From: WQUF01 sp031549885
Lineage (GTDB): Bacteria; Bacillota; Clostridia; Clostridiales; Clostridiaceae
Assembly: GCA_031549885.1 (NCBI GenBank)
Contig: JAVBPD010000129.1
Coordinates: 1 to 30,219, forward strand
Direction of reading: 5' to 3'
DNA: 30,219 nt
How positions within the stretch are numbered: position 1 is the first letter of the stretch; each line of letters starts with the position of its first letter. Position numbers and translations under genes: made by a program. Positions 23,832 through 30,219 of this stretch are shown here, one piece after another. Below the pieces are notes generated by a model. The model had not been told where the DNA came from. It was given only the letters and a program-made list of their open reading frames with translations, and did not search any database.

Positions 23832-23849
23832 TTTGTCCAAAAGGACAAA
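23832..23849. promoter_or_regulatory. 18-bp palindromic candidate operator
   Basis: TTTGTCCAAAAGGACAAA consists of perfect 7-bp arms around AAAA, in the 140-bp gap between pucR and the permease gene. Neither strand has a U-tract in the right place, so it is not a terminator. It is the best candidate binding site for the adjacent PucR-type activator. A shorter related palindrome, TTTGTACAAA (25472-25481), lies just upstream of the pucR start. Confidence 0.5.
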
Positions 23850-23880
23850 AAAAATAAAAATAAATTTTAAACCTTAAAAA

Positions 23881-25449
23881 TCAAATTTTTTCAAGCAATC
23901 TTTTTGTGGCTACAGCTAAGTAAAGCTTATATACTTCAGGCATTTTATTAATATCATAACCAAGTTTTTCTCGTATTTTTTTTAAGCGATATTTAATGGT
24001 ATTTTTATGGACAAACATAAACTTTGCTGTTTCATCTACGCTGTTGTTTGCATCTAAAAGATAAACAGATAGGGTTTTTATATCTTCCTCCTTAATTAAT
24101 TTTATATGGGCAAGGCATGTATCTATAGAGTTTTCCCCTTCTTTTATGATGTTTAAGCATTCATATGAAAAATCAATTTCAGAATTTATGAGAATTGTCT
24201 TTATAGGAAAAATTTTTATAGCATAGCTTAAATATTGATTTATAAATATATAACTTTTTCTCACATCTGCTGTGTTTTCTAGATTATTGCTAATTGCTAT
24301 AGGCGCATTTATATTAAAGGTTTTTAATTTTAAAGCAAAAGACTGGGCCAAATCAATTGCCTTTTTAGAAGAATTTTCATCTAAAAAAGCTACAACTTTT
24401 TTTTCAAAAATATCTACAATAAATATTTTATTTTCAATTTTTAAAAACTCTGAAAGAATTAATAAAATCTTCTCATTGTCTATCTGTTTAGCTTTTATTA
24501 TCCACATGGTGTTAATCTTTGAAACATTTATATTGAATATTTCTGCGAGCCTTCTCATCTTAATTGGCTCATCATTTAAAATTGCCTTCATAAGCTCTGT
24601 AATTCTTTCATTTCCTTCATTTTGACTCCATATATTGATAAAAAGCCTAACTATTTCAGCAGATTGTTTGCACTCATCTATAGTAAAATCTTGTTTAGAG
24701 CTTCCAATTATTAAATTTAACTCAAAACCATAATCTATAAAAACATATTGATTATTTACATATAATGTTTCACCCTTGTGATTAATAAAAAGATAATCAT
24801 TGCTATTAAATTTTAAAAAACTTTCCTTAAAATAATTCAATATTGTATTTACAATATGCATATCATCATTAGGCCAAAATGCTTGACTAAGAAGGTTATA
24901 ATTTCTGTCTGCAAGAAATATAAAGCAGTGAAGCCTATCGCTTAACATTCTAAGCACTGAATCCATTGTTCTCATATGAATATTTAACTTTGAAATTCTT
25001 TCGATGAATTCTCCTACAAAATATGTTTCATTTAATTTATCGTTAAAAATTGCTTCCATAACATCGCAAATAACCTCACTGTAGCGCAAATCACAATTAT
25101 TTTCAGGCATACAAATAATGGGGAAATTTAAATTGTCTGCCACCTCTATAAGGCTTGGGTGAACACTTGGAATAAATTTTCCAACATAATAAAGTATAAG
25201 GCCAACTTCTCCCACATCATGAAGTATTTTAATGGTATTACATTGTGCTTTTACATCATCTTTTATGGAAATAAGCGCAGAAATTACAAGTTCGTTGTTT
25301 CTAAAGTAATTATCTGATAAATACTCAGGCACTGCATATTCAAGAACTGAAACAGATACAACAAAATTGTTAAGACCATTTGCACCAGCTATGACTTTTG
25401 CTTTACTTAAGGATTTTAATTTTAAACAATCATAAACAGTAATGCTCAA
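23881..25449 (-). CDS. PucR-family transcriptional regulator
   Basis: This 522-aa cytoplasmic regulator has an N-terminal PucR domain (about 1-125, VYDCLKL to IICMPENN), a middle variable sensor region, and a C-terminal helix-turn-helix of the PucR type (about 470-500, VDETAKFMFVHKNTIKYRLKKI). Such proteins usually activate operons for purine, allantoin, hydantoin or amino-acid breakdown in response to a pathway compound. It lies upstream of the NCS1 permease-DUF917-hyuA operon on the same strand, with 140 bp between, and is the likely local regulator. The start is TTG 25449, spaced 8 bp from a strong GGAGGTG; no better ATG exists. TATAAT on the minus strand about 40 bp upstream may be its -10. 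Confidence 0.9.
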   Translation of the reverse strand: MSITVYDCLKLKSLSKAKVIAGANGLNNFVVSVSVLEYAVPEYLSDNYFRNNELVISALISIKDDVKAQCNTIKILHDVGEVGLILYYVGKFIPSVHPSLIEVADNLNFPIICMPENNCDLRYSEVICDVMEAIFNDKLNETYFVGEFIERISKLNIHMRTMDSVLRMLSDRLHCFIFLADRNYNLLSQAFWPNDDMHIVNTILNYFKESFLKFNSNDYLFINHKGETLYVNNQYVFIDYGFELNLIIGSSKQDFTIDECKQSAEIVRLFINIWSQNEGNERITELMKAILNDEPIKMRRLAEIFNINVSKINTMWIIKAKQIDNEKILLILSEFLKIENKIFIVDIFEKKVVAFLDENSSKKAIDLAQSFALKLKTFNINAPIAISNNLENTADVRKSYIFINQYLSYAIKIFPIKTILINSEIDFSYECLNIIKEGENSIDTCLAHIKLIKEEDIKTLSVYLLDANNSVDETAKFMFVHKNTIKYRLKKIREKLGYDINKMPEVYKLYLAVATKRLLEKI

Positions 25450-25565
25450 AAAATCACCTCCTTATTCTGTTTTTGTACAAATTATATCATATAAATTAAA
25501 ATGCTGAATATTAATTTTTCCTTTGGGAAATATAATCAAAATTTATTGTCTATGAAGGTGATTAA

Positions 25566-25709
25566 ATGTTTAAGAAAAAACATAAAAAGAAAAAATATAA
25601 GAAATCTATATTTAAGAGCTTTAAAAGAAAGAAGAATTTATATAAAAATTTAAATAATGTAATTGGTATTTTTAAAAGCGTATTTTTATATTTATTTACA
25701 GGTGATTGA
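25566..25709 (+). CDS. lysine-rich 47-aa micro-protein
   Basis: The frame begins ATG after AAGGTG (25555-25560) and encodes 47 residues. The first 23 are extremely basic (MFKKKHKKKKYKKS then FKRKK); the last 18 are hydrophobic or aromatic with few charges (NNVIGIFKSVFLYLFTGD). I do not recognise the family. The good ribosome site and a decayed tandem copy 75 bp downstream argue that it is, or was, a real gene. A cationic head with a hydrophobic tail could be a membrane-active peptide or a nucleic-acid-binding peptide; this is speculation. A further 13-codon acidic frame (25715-25756) follows the stop closely. Confidence 0.45.
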   Translation: MFKKKHKKKKYKKSIFKSFKRKKNLYKNLNNVIGIFKSVFLYLFTGD

Positions 25710-25783
25710 TAAATATGAATAAAAAGGATAATGATAATGATTATGAAAAAGTCTAATCACTAAATATTTAAGGAGCACTATAA

Positions 25784-25922
25784 ATGTTTAGAAAAAAACA
25801 TAAGAAAAACAAAGAAGATTTACATTTTCTGATCCAGATAAAGATAAAAATATAATAAAACGAGATTTAAAATCAGTAGCCATAGATATTTTGGAGATTA
25901 TTATTTATTTACAGGACATTAA
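25784..25922 (+). pseudogene. decayed tandem copy of the lysine-rich micro-ORF
   Basis: A second AAGGAG-ATG start opens MFRKKHKKNK, matching MFKKKHKKKK of the upstream micro-ORF, but the frame diverges and stops at 25855. About 30 codons on, the DNA TTATTTACAGG(A)CATTAA matches the end of copy 1 (TTATTTACAGGTGATTGA) in another frame, giving LFTGH versus LFTGD. At least one frameshift separates the two ends. This is best read as an eroded duplicate. Confidence 0.5.
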
Positions 25923-26005
25923 CTTGTATCTTTAATGTATATCATTTTCTTTAAAGATTTCATTAAAGTGTCAATTTATTTATAAAATTAAGTTCAAATT
26001 TGCCT

Positions 26006-26090
26006 TAAGTATATTAACTTAAAACATAGTATTAAGCCTAACATTAAATTTAGCATTATACTATATTAAACAAAATATAATACTATATTT
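26006..26090. repeat. dispersed AT-rich repeat, copy 1
   Basis: TAAGTATATTAACTTAAAA, then ATTTAGCATTATACTA, then TAATACTATATTTAAAA, align in the same order with 29617-29695. The first 19 bp differ at 2 positions and the middle block at 1. Copy 1 has about 12 extra bases before the last block. It contains no gene. Confidence 0.6.
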
Positions 26091-26115
26091 AAAAGGACTT
26101 TACGTCCTTTTAATT
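26091..26115. terminator. hairpin terminator after the toxin gene
   Basis: AAAAGGAC (26091-26098) pairs perfectly with GTCCTTTT (26104-26111) around TTTAC. The A/T base of the stem gives U-tracts in both directions. It lies immediately after the VapC stop and probably ends the toxin-antitoxin transcript. Confidence 0.65.
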
Positions 26116-26516
26116 TATATTTTCCAATTGGTATGTTGCAGCCCGTCTATCTCTTCAAAATGCCGTGTATTGTTGGTTACTAGTACATAGTCATTAGTGA
26201 TACAATATGCAGCAATCAGAATATCTACATCATCAATTGGTTTACCTTTTCTTGTTAAATTCACACTAATTTCAATAGCTTTCTCCCAAGCAAACTCATC
26301 CATTACCACTTTAACAGTGTAGCGACAAAGCTTTTCAAACTCTGACAATTGCACAGCAGCGTTTTTTATTAAAAGCCAACGTTTTACTTCATAATACACC
26401 ATCGGTGGGATGATGTACTCATGACCATTGTTGACAGCTTGTAAAAAGTTATTTTGGGTCTTTTGATCTTTTTTGAGTAAATAGGAAATAATGTTTGAGT
26501 CCAAAGCATAAATCAT
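26115..26516 (-). CDS. VapC-type PIN-domain toxin
   Basis: This 133-aa PIN-domain ribonuclease is the probable toxin of a type II toxin-antitoxin pair. Acidic metal-binding residues are in their usual places: Asp6 (ALDSN), Glu43 (YYEVKRW), Asp96/Asp98 (DDVDILIAA), and a C-terminal polar position in VTNNTRHF (Asn115/Asn116). Length is normal for VapC. Its ATG overlaps the antitoxin stop (ATGA), which gives the antitoxin-first order and coupling expected of such modules. VapC proteins usually cut tRNA or rRNA; the target here is unknown. Base composition is less AT-rich than in the surrounding region, consistent with acquisition. Confidence 0.9.
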   Translation of the reverse strand: MIYALDSNIISYLLKKDQKTQNNFLQAVNNGHEYIIPPMVYYEVKRWLLIKNAAVQLSEFEKLCRYTVKVVMDEFAWEKAIEISVNLTRKGKPIDDVDILIAAYCITNDYVLVTNNTRHFEEIDGLQHTNWKI

Positions 26517-26827
26517 AAGTCAAGTTCCCTATTGAACCTTAATCGATATTTCCCATCTTCTAGTTCAGCAAAATCAGCCTCAGTCAAATTATCTTCCAAA
26601 GCGTTTACACTCAAAATAAATTCTTGAACAGCTTTTTTTTGGCGTTTTTGAAATACTCCTTGCTTTGATGTGTTACTTAAATCAATGGGAAAACCTTGCT
26701 CTTTAATAGCAACTCGCATAAAAACATTAAAAGCAGTTGACATGTTCATACCAATTTGACCGCAAACTTGTTCAAAGTCCTTTTTAATTTGTTCATCAGC
26801 CCTAAAGGTAATAGTGGTATCTGCCAA
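26513..26827 (-). CDS. RelB/DinJ-family antitoxin
   Basis: This 104-aa antitoxin has an N-terminal ribbon-helix-helix domain (ADTTITFRADEQIKKDFEQVC, then the GMNMSTAFNVFMR helices), typical of RelB/DinJ antitoxins, and a C-terminal charged tail that would cover the toxin. The start is TTG 26827 after AAGGTGGTGA; an upstream ATG at 26878 lies inside the promoter and is rejected. The pair overlaps by 4 bp. RelB/DinJ proteins more often partner RelE/YafQ toxins, so the PIN partner is a mixed arrangement, though such pairs are known. Confidence 0.88.
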   Translation of the reverse strand: MADTTITFRADEQIKKDFEQVCGQIGMNMSTAFNVFMRVAIKEQGFPIDLSNTSKQGVFQKRQKKAVQEFILSVNALEDNLTEADFAELEDGKYRLRFNRELDL

Positions 26828-26865
26828 TTTTATCACCACCTTTTTTAATACTAATAATATATTTA

Positions 26866-26897
26866 TATTGTAACACATATAATATTTATATACAATA
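26866..26897 (-). promoter_or_regulatory. toxin-antitoxin promoter embedded in an inverted repeat
   Basis: Leftward TTGTAT (26890-26895), 17 bp, TACAAT (26867-26872). The two boxes lie in the arms of an inverted repeat, TATTGTA (26866-26872) and TACAATA (26891-26897). Binding of the antitoxin ribbon-helix-helix dimers here would block both boxes, as expected for autoregulation. Confidence 0.55.
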
Positions 26898-26979
26898 CCA
26901 TCTTTTTTTCTAAAAGTTCTTACCCTTTATACCTAATTTAAACTTGTAAAAATAATAGAATAATACAATAAAAATTGCA

Positions 26980-27008
26980 TTGTGTTTTTTATTTTATAAC
27001 AATATAAT
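26980..27008 (+). promoter_or_regulatory. candidate promoter of the Uma2 gene
   Basis: TTGTGT (26980-26985), exactly 17 bp, TATAAT (27003-27008), 52 bp before the Uma2 start. The surrounding DNA is very AT-rich, so a chance match is possible. Confidence 0.45.
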
Positions 27009-27060
27009 TTTTATATAAAATATAACATAATTTATAGATGAGTAAAAAAGGAGAGTGAAA

Positions 27061-27633
27061 ATGAATAGTAATGCTTTAAGCTATGATAAGTATAAAAAAG
27101 AGATGATAGATGGAAAAATTTATTTAATGTCACCTGCAACTCTTTATCATGCTATAGCTGTAGAAAACTTAAATTTTATATTTAGAAATTATGTGAATAT
27201 AAAACATAAAGAATGTAAAGTATTTTCTGAAGGGCTTGCAGTTTATTTAAATGAAGATAATAATACTTTTGTTTTACCTGATGTTCTTATAGTTTGTGAT
27301 AAAAACAAATTTAGTAAAAGAGGCTATGAAGGAGCACTTACTTTAATAGTTGAAGTTTTATCTCCTTCTACTTTTGAATATGATAGAACTACAAAGTTTG
27401 AGAAATATGAAGCATCAGGTGTATTAGAATACTTACTTGTGGATTATAATAATAAAATCATAGAGCAATATATATTAAATAATAAAAAATATGTGTTAAA
27501 GAAAATTGTTGCACTTCTTGAAGAATGGGAAATTGATAATTTACCTAAAGAAAATAAAAAAGCATATACAAAAATAATAAAATCAGGTGTTTTTGAAGAT
27601 CTAGAAATAAATTTAGAAGATATTTTTGATTAA
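27061..27633 (+). CDS. Uma2-family (PD-(D/E)XK-like) endonuclease-fold protein
   Basis: This 190-aa protein of the Uma2 family has a restriction-endonuclease-like fold. Landmarks: an N-terminal helix pair, PDVLIV (73-78), EVLSPST (98-104), then D108, K112 and Y116, and EYLLVD (123-128). The acidic residue of PD, Glu98 and the following Lys/Asp residues are all present, so nuclease activity is plausible. The biological role of the family is not settled; members are common and multicopy in some bacteria and often lie near mobile DNA. The start is ATG 27061 after AAAGGAGAG (27047-27055). The methyltransferase gene follows after 16 bp, probably in the same transcript. Confidence 0.85.
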   Translation: MNSNALSYDKYKKEMIDGKIYLMSPATLYHAIAVENLNFIFRNYVNIKHKECKVFSEGLAVYLNEDNNTFVLPDVLIVCDKNKFSKRGYEGALTLIVEVLSPSTFEYDRTTKFEKYEASGVLEYLLVDYNNKIIEQYILNNKKYVLKKIVALLEEWEIDNLPKENKKAYTKIIKSGVFEDLEINLEDIFD

Positions 27634-27649
27634 ATAAGGAGATACTTTT

Positions 27650-28486
27650 ATGAGTTACAATCCAGAAATACCAAGAAATCGATATAACAACTGTGATGAC
27701 CTCGAATGGATACGCCTTGAAAAAGATTATCATGGTAAACTTTTATATGAAGTACATCTTGATATATTGAAGCGTCATATCAAACCAACCAATAAGGTTT
27801 TAGAGATAGGATCTGGTTCTGGAAGATATACAAAGGATATTGTTAAAATGTGTGAAGCTTTAACTGTTACAGATATATCAAGTCATCAAATAGAATTTAA
27901 TAAATCTAAGATGCAAGAGTTATCGCTATTGGACAAAATTAAAGCATTTCATGTTTTAGATGTACTTGAAATGAGTATTTTTCCAGACTCCTCTTTTGAT
28001 TGCGTTATCTGCATTGGTGGTATAATTAACTATCTCTTAGATAAAGAAAATGATGGACTTGCAGAAATGCTTAGAATACTAAAACCTGGAGGAATTCTAA
28101 TTATTGGTGCAATGAGCTTCATAGGAGCTTCCCTCTATTATCTTGACAGTATTAGGCGTGAAAAAAACGAGTTTGGAATTGAGGCTACAAAATGGTTATT
28201 TAACACTGGAGTTCAAGATGAAGAACATTATCCTGTATCAAGTAAACACTATGTCCATATGATGAGAAGCACAGAGATGGATGCTTTATTTGCACAATTT
28301 CCTTTGATTGTCTTGGAACGTAGTTCAGCTGGGCTTTTTTCACAAGCTGATAATATGGCATTGGAAAATGCTAGACAAGATGAGGAGTTTTGGAATTTAA
28401 TTGTGGAAAAAGAAATCGAGCTTACAAAGCTACAAGGTACTCTTGATTGTGGAATGAATATTATTTATGTAGCTCAAAAATCATAA
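27650..28486 (+). CDS. class I SAM-dependent methyltransferase
   Basis: This 278-aa protein has a Rossmann-like methyltransferase domain: motif I VLEIGSGSGRYT (50-61), an acidic end of strand 2 (VTDISSHQ), DSSFDCVICIGGIINYL (motif IV region) and LKPGGILIIGAM (motif post-IV). The substrate is unknown; a small molecule is more likely than RNA or DNA because no DPPY or RNA-binding motif is visible. AAGGAG precedes the ATG. It follows the Uma2 gene by 16 bp. The 5' end of this gene is duplicated as a broken copy at 29709-29792, so this locus has been involved in a local rearrangement. Confidence 0.88.
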   Translation: MSYNPEIPRNRYNNCDDLEWIRLEKDYHGKLLYEVHLDILKRHIKPTNKVLEIGSGSGRYTKDIVKMCEALTVTDISSHQIEFNKSKMQELSLLDKIKAFHVLDVLEMSIFPDSSFDCVICIGGIINYLLDKENDGLAEMLRILKPGGILIIGAMSFIGASLYYLDSIRREKNEFGIEATKWLFNTGVQDEEHYPVSSKHYVHMMRSTEMDALFAQFPLIVLERSSAGLFSQADNMALENARQDEEFWNLIVEKEIELTKLQGTLDCGMNIIYVAQKS

Positions 28487-28549
28487 TGTGATAACTTTTT
28501 TAATAAATATTTCTAATTTCAAGTAAAGCCAATTTGGATACAAACATAT

Positions 28550-28563
28550 TTACGGCGCCGTAA
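28550..28563. promoter_or_regulatory. 14-bp GC-rich perfect palindrome, candidate operator
   Basis: TTACGGCGCCGTAA is a perfect palindrome with an 8-bp all-G/C core, in a 215-bp gap that is otherwise very AT-rich. It overlaps a weak possible -35 (TTTACG, 28549-28554). No hairpin tail follows, so it is more likely a protein-binding site (TetR-like symmetry) than a terminator. Confidence 0.5.
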
Positions 28564-28701
28564 TTTAATTATAAATCAAGTATATTACACTTCAACCCTT
28601 TTTTTAAACGTCTTATAGTTTCAGGTGATTGTGGAATGTGGAATCAACAAATTAGTTTTACATTATTATAGTACATATCTAAATTATTAGGGAGGACCAC
28701 T

Positions 28702-29619
28702 ATGTTACATTTAAAAAATATAAATTGTGAAAATGAACTAAAATTATTGATAGATATAATAAGTCTTATATCTGAATTAAATAAATATAAAACTTGCTAT
28801 TTTCATACAGGCGACATTACTTTTGAAAGTTATATGTGCGGCAATGGCGTATCTTATATGTATAATCATGCTAAATTAATTTATAACAGTGAAACTTTAA
28901 TTGGATATGTATTAACATTTCTTGATGAGGCTGAATACGATTTTGGTACCCTTCCAGAATATGAAGTTTTTGTTGATGAAATAATAAATTTAAGCGAAAA
29001 ACTGCTTTATGGAATTCATAAAATTTCTATAATACCAAATGGTGCAAATGAAATATTGTGCAAAGCATTAATAAACCATGGTTATACTAAAGAATGTGAA
29101 AAAAGATTTCATGGAATTTTAGATTTAGATAAATATAAAATACAAAACCCTAATTTAGACTTTTCGATTTCATTATTTAAAGAAGATGATTTAGAGGAAC
29201 GTGTTAAATATGCTTCAATTCCTATGGGATTTGATATTTCTATAGAACAATATATTAATTATATAAATTCTAGTGGATATAAAAATTCTCTAGACTATGT
29301 AATTCGTCATGAAAAAACCAATAATTTTATTGGATTTTTTACATTATGGTTTGATGAAAAAAGTAAAACTGTGCTTCTTGAGCCAGTAGCTTGTAGAGAA
29401 GAATACAGAAGACAACGAATTATGAAACGAGCACTTCAATTTGGTTTTGATAAGATTAAAAATACAGGAATGGATTGTGTTTTTGTTAGCACAGGAATTA
29501 ATAATGTAGCATCTCAAGCTCTTTATACCTCTGTTGGTTTTATAAAAAAAGATGTTGGATATTTATTTTCAAAGGAATTAATGAATAATAATATTGATAC
29601 AATGCAAACTGATATCTAA
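28702..29619 (+). CDS. GNAT-family N-acetyltransferase, tandem-domain
   Basis: This 305-aa protein appears to contain two GNAT-like halves. The C-terminal one (about 153-300) is recognisable: strand 4 TVLLEPVACREEYRRQRIMKRAL (223-245) gives a modified acetyl-CoA loop (RRQRIM in place of the usual RxxGxG/A), and NVASQALYTSVGF (268-280) is the typical C-terminal signature. The N-terminal half (about 1-145) ends in NHGYTKECEKRFHGILDLD, which resembles the end of a degenerate GNAT domain. The acetyl acceptor is unknown. The changed loop may reduce activity. GGGAGG precedes the ATG. It stands alone, with the second dispersed repeat starting at its stop codon. Confidence 0.82.
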   Translation: MLHLKNINCENELKLLIDIISLISELNKYKTCYFHTGDITFESYMCGNGVSYMYNHAKLIYNSETLIGYVLTFLDEAEYDFGTLPEYEVFVDEIINLSEKLLYGIHKISIIPNGANEILCKALINHGYTKECEKRFHGILDLDKYKIQNPNLDFSISLFKEDDLEERVKYASIPMGFDISIEQYINYINSSGYKNSLDYVIRHEKTNNFIGFFTLWFDEKSKTVLLEPVACREEYRRQRIMKRALQFGFDKIKNTGMDCVFVSTGINNVASQALYTSVGFIKKDVGYLFSKELMNNNIDTMQTDI

Positions 29620-29700
29620 GTATATTGACTTGAAATACAGTGTTTAATTTTATATTATATTTAGTATTATACTAAGTATTATACTACATTTAAAAAGGAG
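29617..29700. repeat. dispersed AT-rich repeat, copy 2, with 12-bp tandem
   Basis: Homologous to 26006-26090 (TAAGTATATTGACTTGAAA, ATTTAGTATTATACTA, TATTATACTACATTTAAAA). Within it AGTATTATACTA is repeated exactly in tandem (29663-29674 and 29675-29686). A weaker similarity occurs at 28578-28595 upstream of the GNAT gene. Copy 2 runs directly into the broken methyltransferase copy. Confidence 0.6.
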
Positions 29701-29708
29701 ATGTCTTT

Positions 29709-29792
29709 ATGAGTTCAACCCAGAAATACCAAGAAATAATACAACAACTGTGATGACCTCAAGTGGATGCGCCTTGAAACAGATTGTCATGG
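29709..29792 (+). pseudogene. truncated, frameshifted copy of the SAM methyltransferase 5' end
   Basis: After AAAAAGGAG and an ATG, about 84 bp match the first 84 bp of the methyltransferase gene (27650 onward), including AGAAATACCAAGAAAT, ACAACTGTGATGACCTC and GCGCCTTGAAA. A one-base loss near the start shifts the frame, which stops after 14 codons (TGA). Homology ends where the terminator hairpin begins. It is a relic of duplication with no coding value. Confidence 0.85.
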
Positions 29793-29832
29793 GGCTGTTG
29801 TATTAGTGCCACAGCCCTCATTTCTTTTTTAT
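29792..29832 (+). terminator. intrinsic terminator at the end of the pseudogene
   Basis: GGGCTGT (29792-29798) pairs perfectly with ACAGCCC (29811-29817) around a 12-nt loop, followed by TCATTTCTTTTTT. This is a good rightward terminator. It suggests that the lost part of the duplicated gene was removed up to its terminator. Confidence 0.8.
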
Positions 29833-29906
29833 TGATAAATTTAAGGTTCTATTTATAAAATTACTCTCATAAACATTAAGTACATATAATTTTGTGGAGT
29901 GTAAAA

Positions 29907-30219
29907 ATGGATAATGAATATGACTATGAAATTAATATAGAAGATTTAAACTTTGATATTGAGTTAGAAAATTTTAAAAGCCGTGATGAAATTAGAAAAG
30001 AATTAATTTTAAATGATACAATTAAATATTCAAATACCATAGGATTTATAAATTTAAACAATCTTGTGGAAATTGACCCTTCTATTAATTTTTTTGACTA
30101 TCCAGATAATGAGGAATTTTTAGACCTTATTTCATCTATTGAACATTTTTCAATAATAAATCCCCTACTTGTCATAAAAAATGAAAGTGATAACGAATAT
30201 ACAGTAGTAAGTGGCCGCA
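29907..30219 (+). CDS. ParB-like N-terminal domain protein, cut by window end
   Basis: An open frame from ATG 29907 (GTGGAGTG upstream) runs off the window after 104 codons. The first 40 residues are acidic (DNEYDYEINIEDLNFDIELE). Then follow residues typical of a ParB/Srx domain: VEIDPSINFFDYPDN (about 57-71), SSIEHFSIINPLLVI and YTVVSGR at the cut, where ParB proteins have the GxxR nucleotide-binding motif. This fits a ParB-family partition protein or a ParB-domain regulator of a plasmid, phage or integrated element. The unseen C-terminal part would decide which. The long acidic start is unlike chromosomal Spo0J. Confidence 0.75.
   Translation, partial: MDNEYDYEINIEDLNFDIELENFKSRDEIRKELILNDTIKYSNTIGFINLNNLVEIDPSINFFDYPDNEEFLDLISSIEHFSIINPLLVIKNESDNEYTVVSGR

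Larger units (their letters stand above)
25450..26114. other. 665-bp stretch without a conventional gene
   Basis: Between the pucR start and the toxin gene, the DNA holds the PucR promoter side, a lysine-rich micro-ORF (25566-25709), a 13-codon acidic frame (25715-25756), a decayed copy of the micro-ORF (25784-25922), the first dispersed repeat (26006-26090) and a terminator (26091-26111). The interval 25923-26005 shows nothing I can name. Confidence 0.6.

Noticed and set aside
23832..23849. Palindrome as a terminator of pucR
   Set aside because: On the minus strand no U-tract follows the stem; its T-run lies before it.
25590..26090. CRISPR-like or direct-repeat array
   Set aside because: The similar sequences are a pair of micro-ORF copies and an AT-rich repeat at irregular distances, with no uniform spacers.
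26513..26878. ATG 26878 as antitoxin start
   Set aside because: It lies within the promoter/inverted-repeat region; TTG 26827 follows AAGGTGGTGA at normal spacing.

Overview
The window is strongly AT-rich, with short intergenic gaps, GGAGG/GAGGTG ribosome binding sites and frequent GTG/TTG starts. It looks like chromosome of an anaerobic low-GC Firmicute, most likely Clostridium or a close relative. An [FeFe]-hydrogenase maturase (HydE), a ferredoxin-flavodoxin protein and a corrinoid methyl-transfer locus all fit a strict anaerobe. I see no rRNA, tRNA, CRISPR array or transposase.

Layout. (1) 1-1.85 kb: hydE and an SGNH hydrolase, ended by a hairpin. (2) 1.9-4.7 kb: a leftward EFR1-type flavodoxin/ferredoxin and a YcaQ-family DNA glycosylase, divergent from an uncharacterised 7-TM protein. 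(3) 4.7-7.6 kb: a leftward PMCA-type P-type ATPase whose leader matches a yybP-ykoY (Mn2+) riboswitch followed by an intrinsic terminator, suggesting that it exports manganese. (4) 7.7-10.5 kb: pseudouridine catabolism (psuK with a fused winged helix, then psuG), followed by a duplicated-domain protein of unknown function. (5) 10.5-12.0 kb: a leftward pair, a proline-racemase-fold enzyme with the Cys/Thr signature of trans-3-hydroxy-L-proline dehydratase and a YbaK/EbsC editing-domain protein.

(6) 12.2-19.3 kb is the most unusual part. Seven tightly packed genes encode a corrinoid protein, two zinc-type MtaA/UroD-family methyltransferases, a 2Fe-2S/ASKHA corrinoid activase, a CobW-type GTPase, an ArsP_2-like heavy-metal permease overlapping the GTPase gene, and a third UroD-family protein that has lost the zinc-ligand histidine. 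The first four form a complete minimal corrinoid methyl-transfer system, comparable to acetogen O-demethylases. The last three look like metal handling, and I know of no described pathway with this combination. No MttB/MtaB-type substrate methyltransferase is present, so the methyl donor is unknown.

(7) 19.8-25.5 kb: an NCS1 permease - DUF917 - HyuA-like operon with overlapping genes and a PucR-type regulator upstream, probably for uptake and breakdown of a hydantoin-like or other N-heterocyclic compound. (8) 25.5-30.2 kb is accessory-like: a lysine-rich micro-ORF with a decayed tandem copy, a RelB/DinJ-VapC toxin-antitoxin pair, a Uma2 nuclease-fold protein, a SAM methyltransferase with a truncated frameshifted copy 2 kb downstream, a tandem GNAT acetyltransferase, a dispersed ~90-bp repeat, and the start of a ParB-domain gene cut by the window end.

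All calls come from reading the sequence and from recalled family knowledge. No database or structure search was run.
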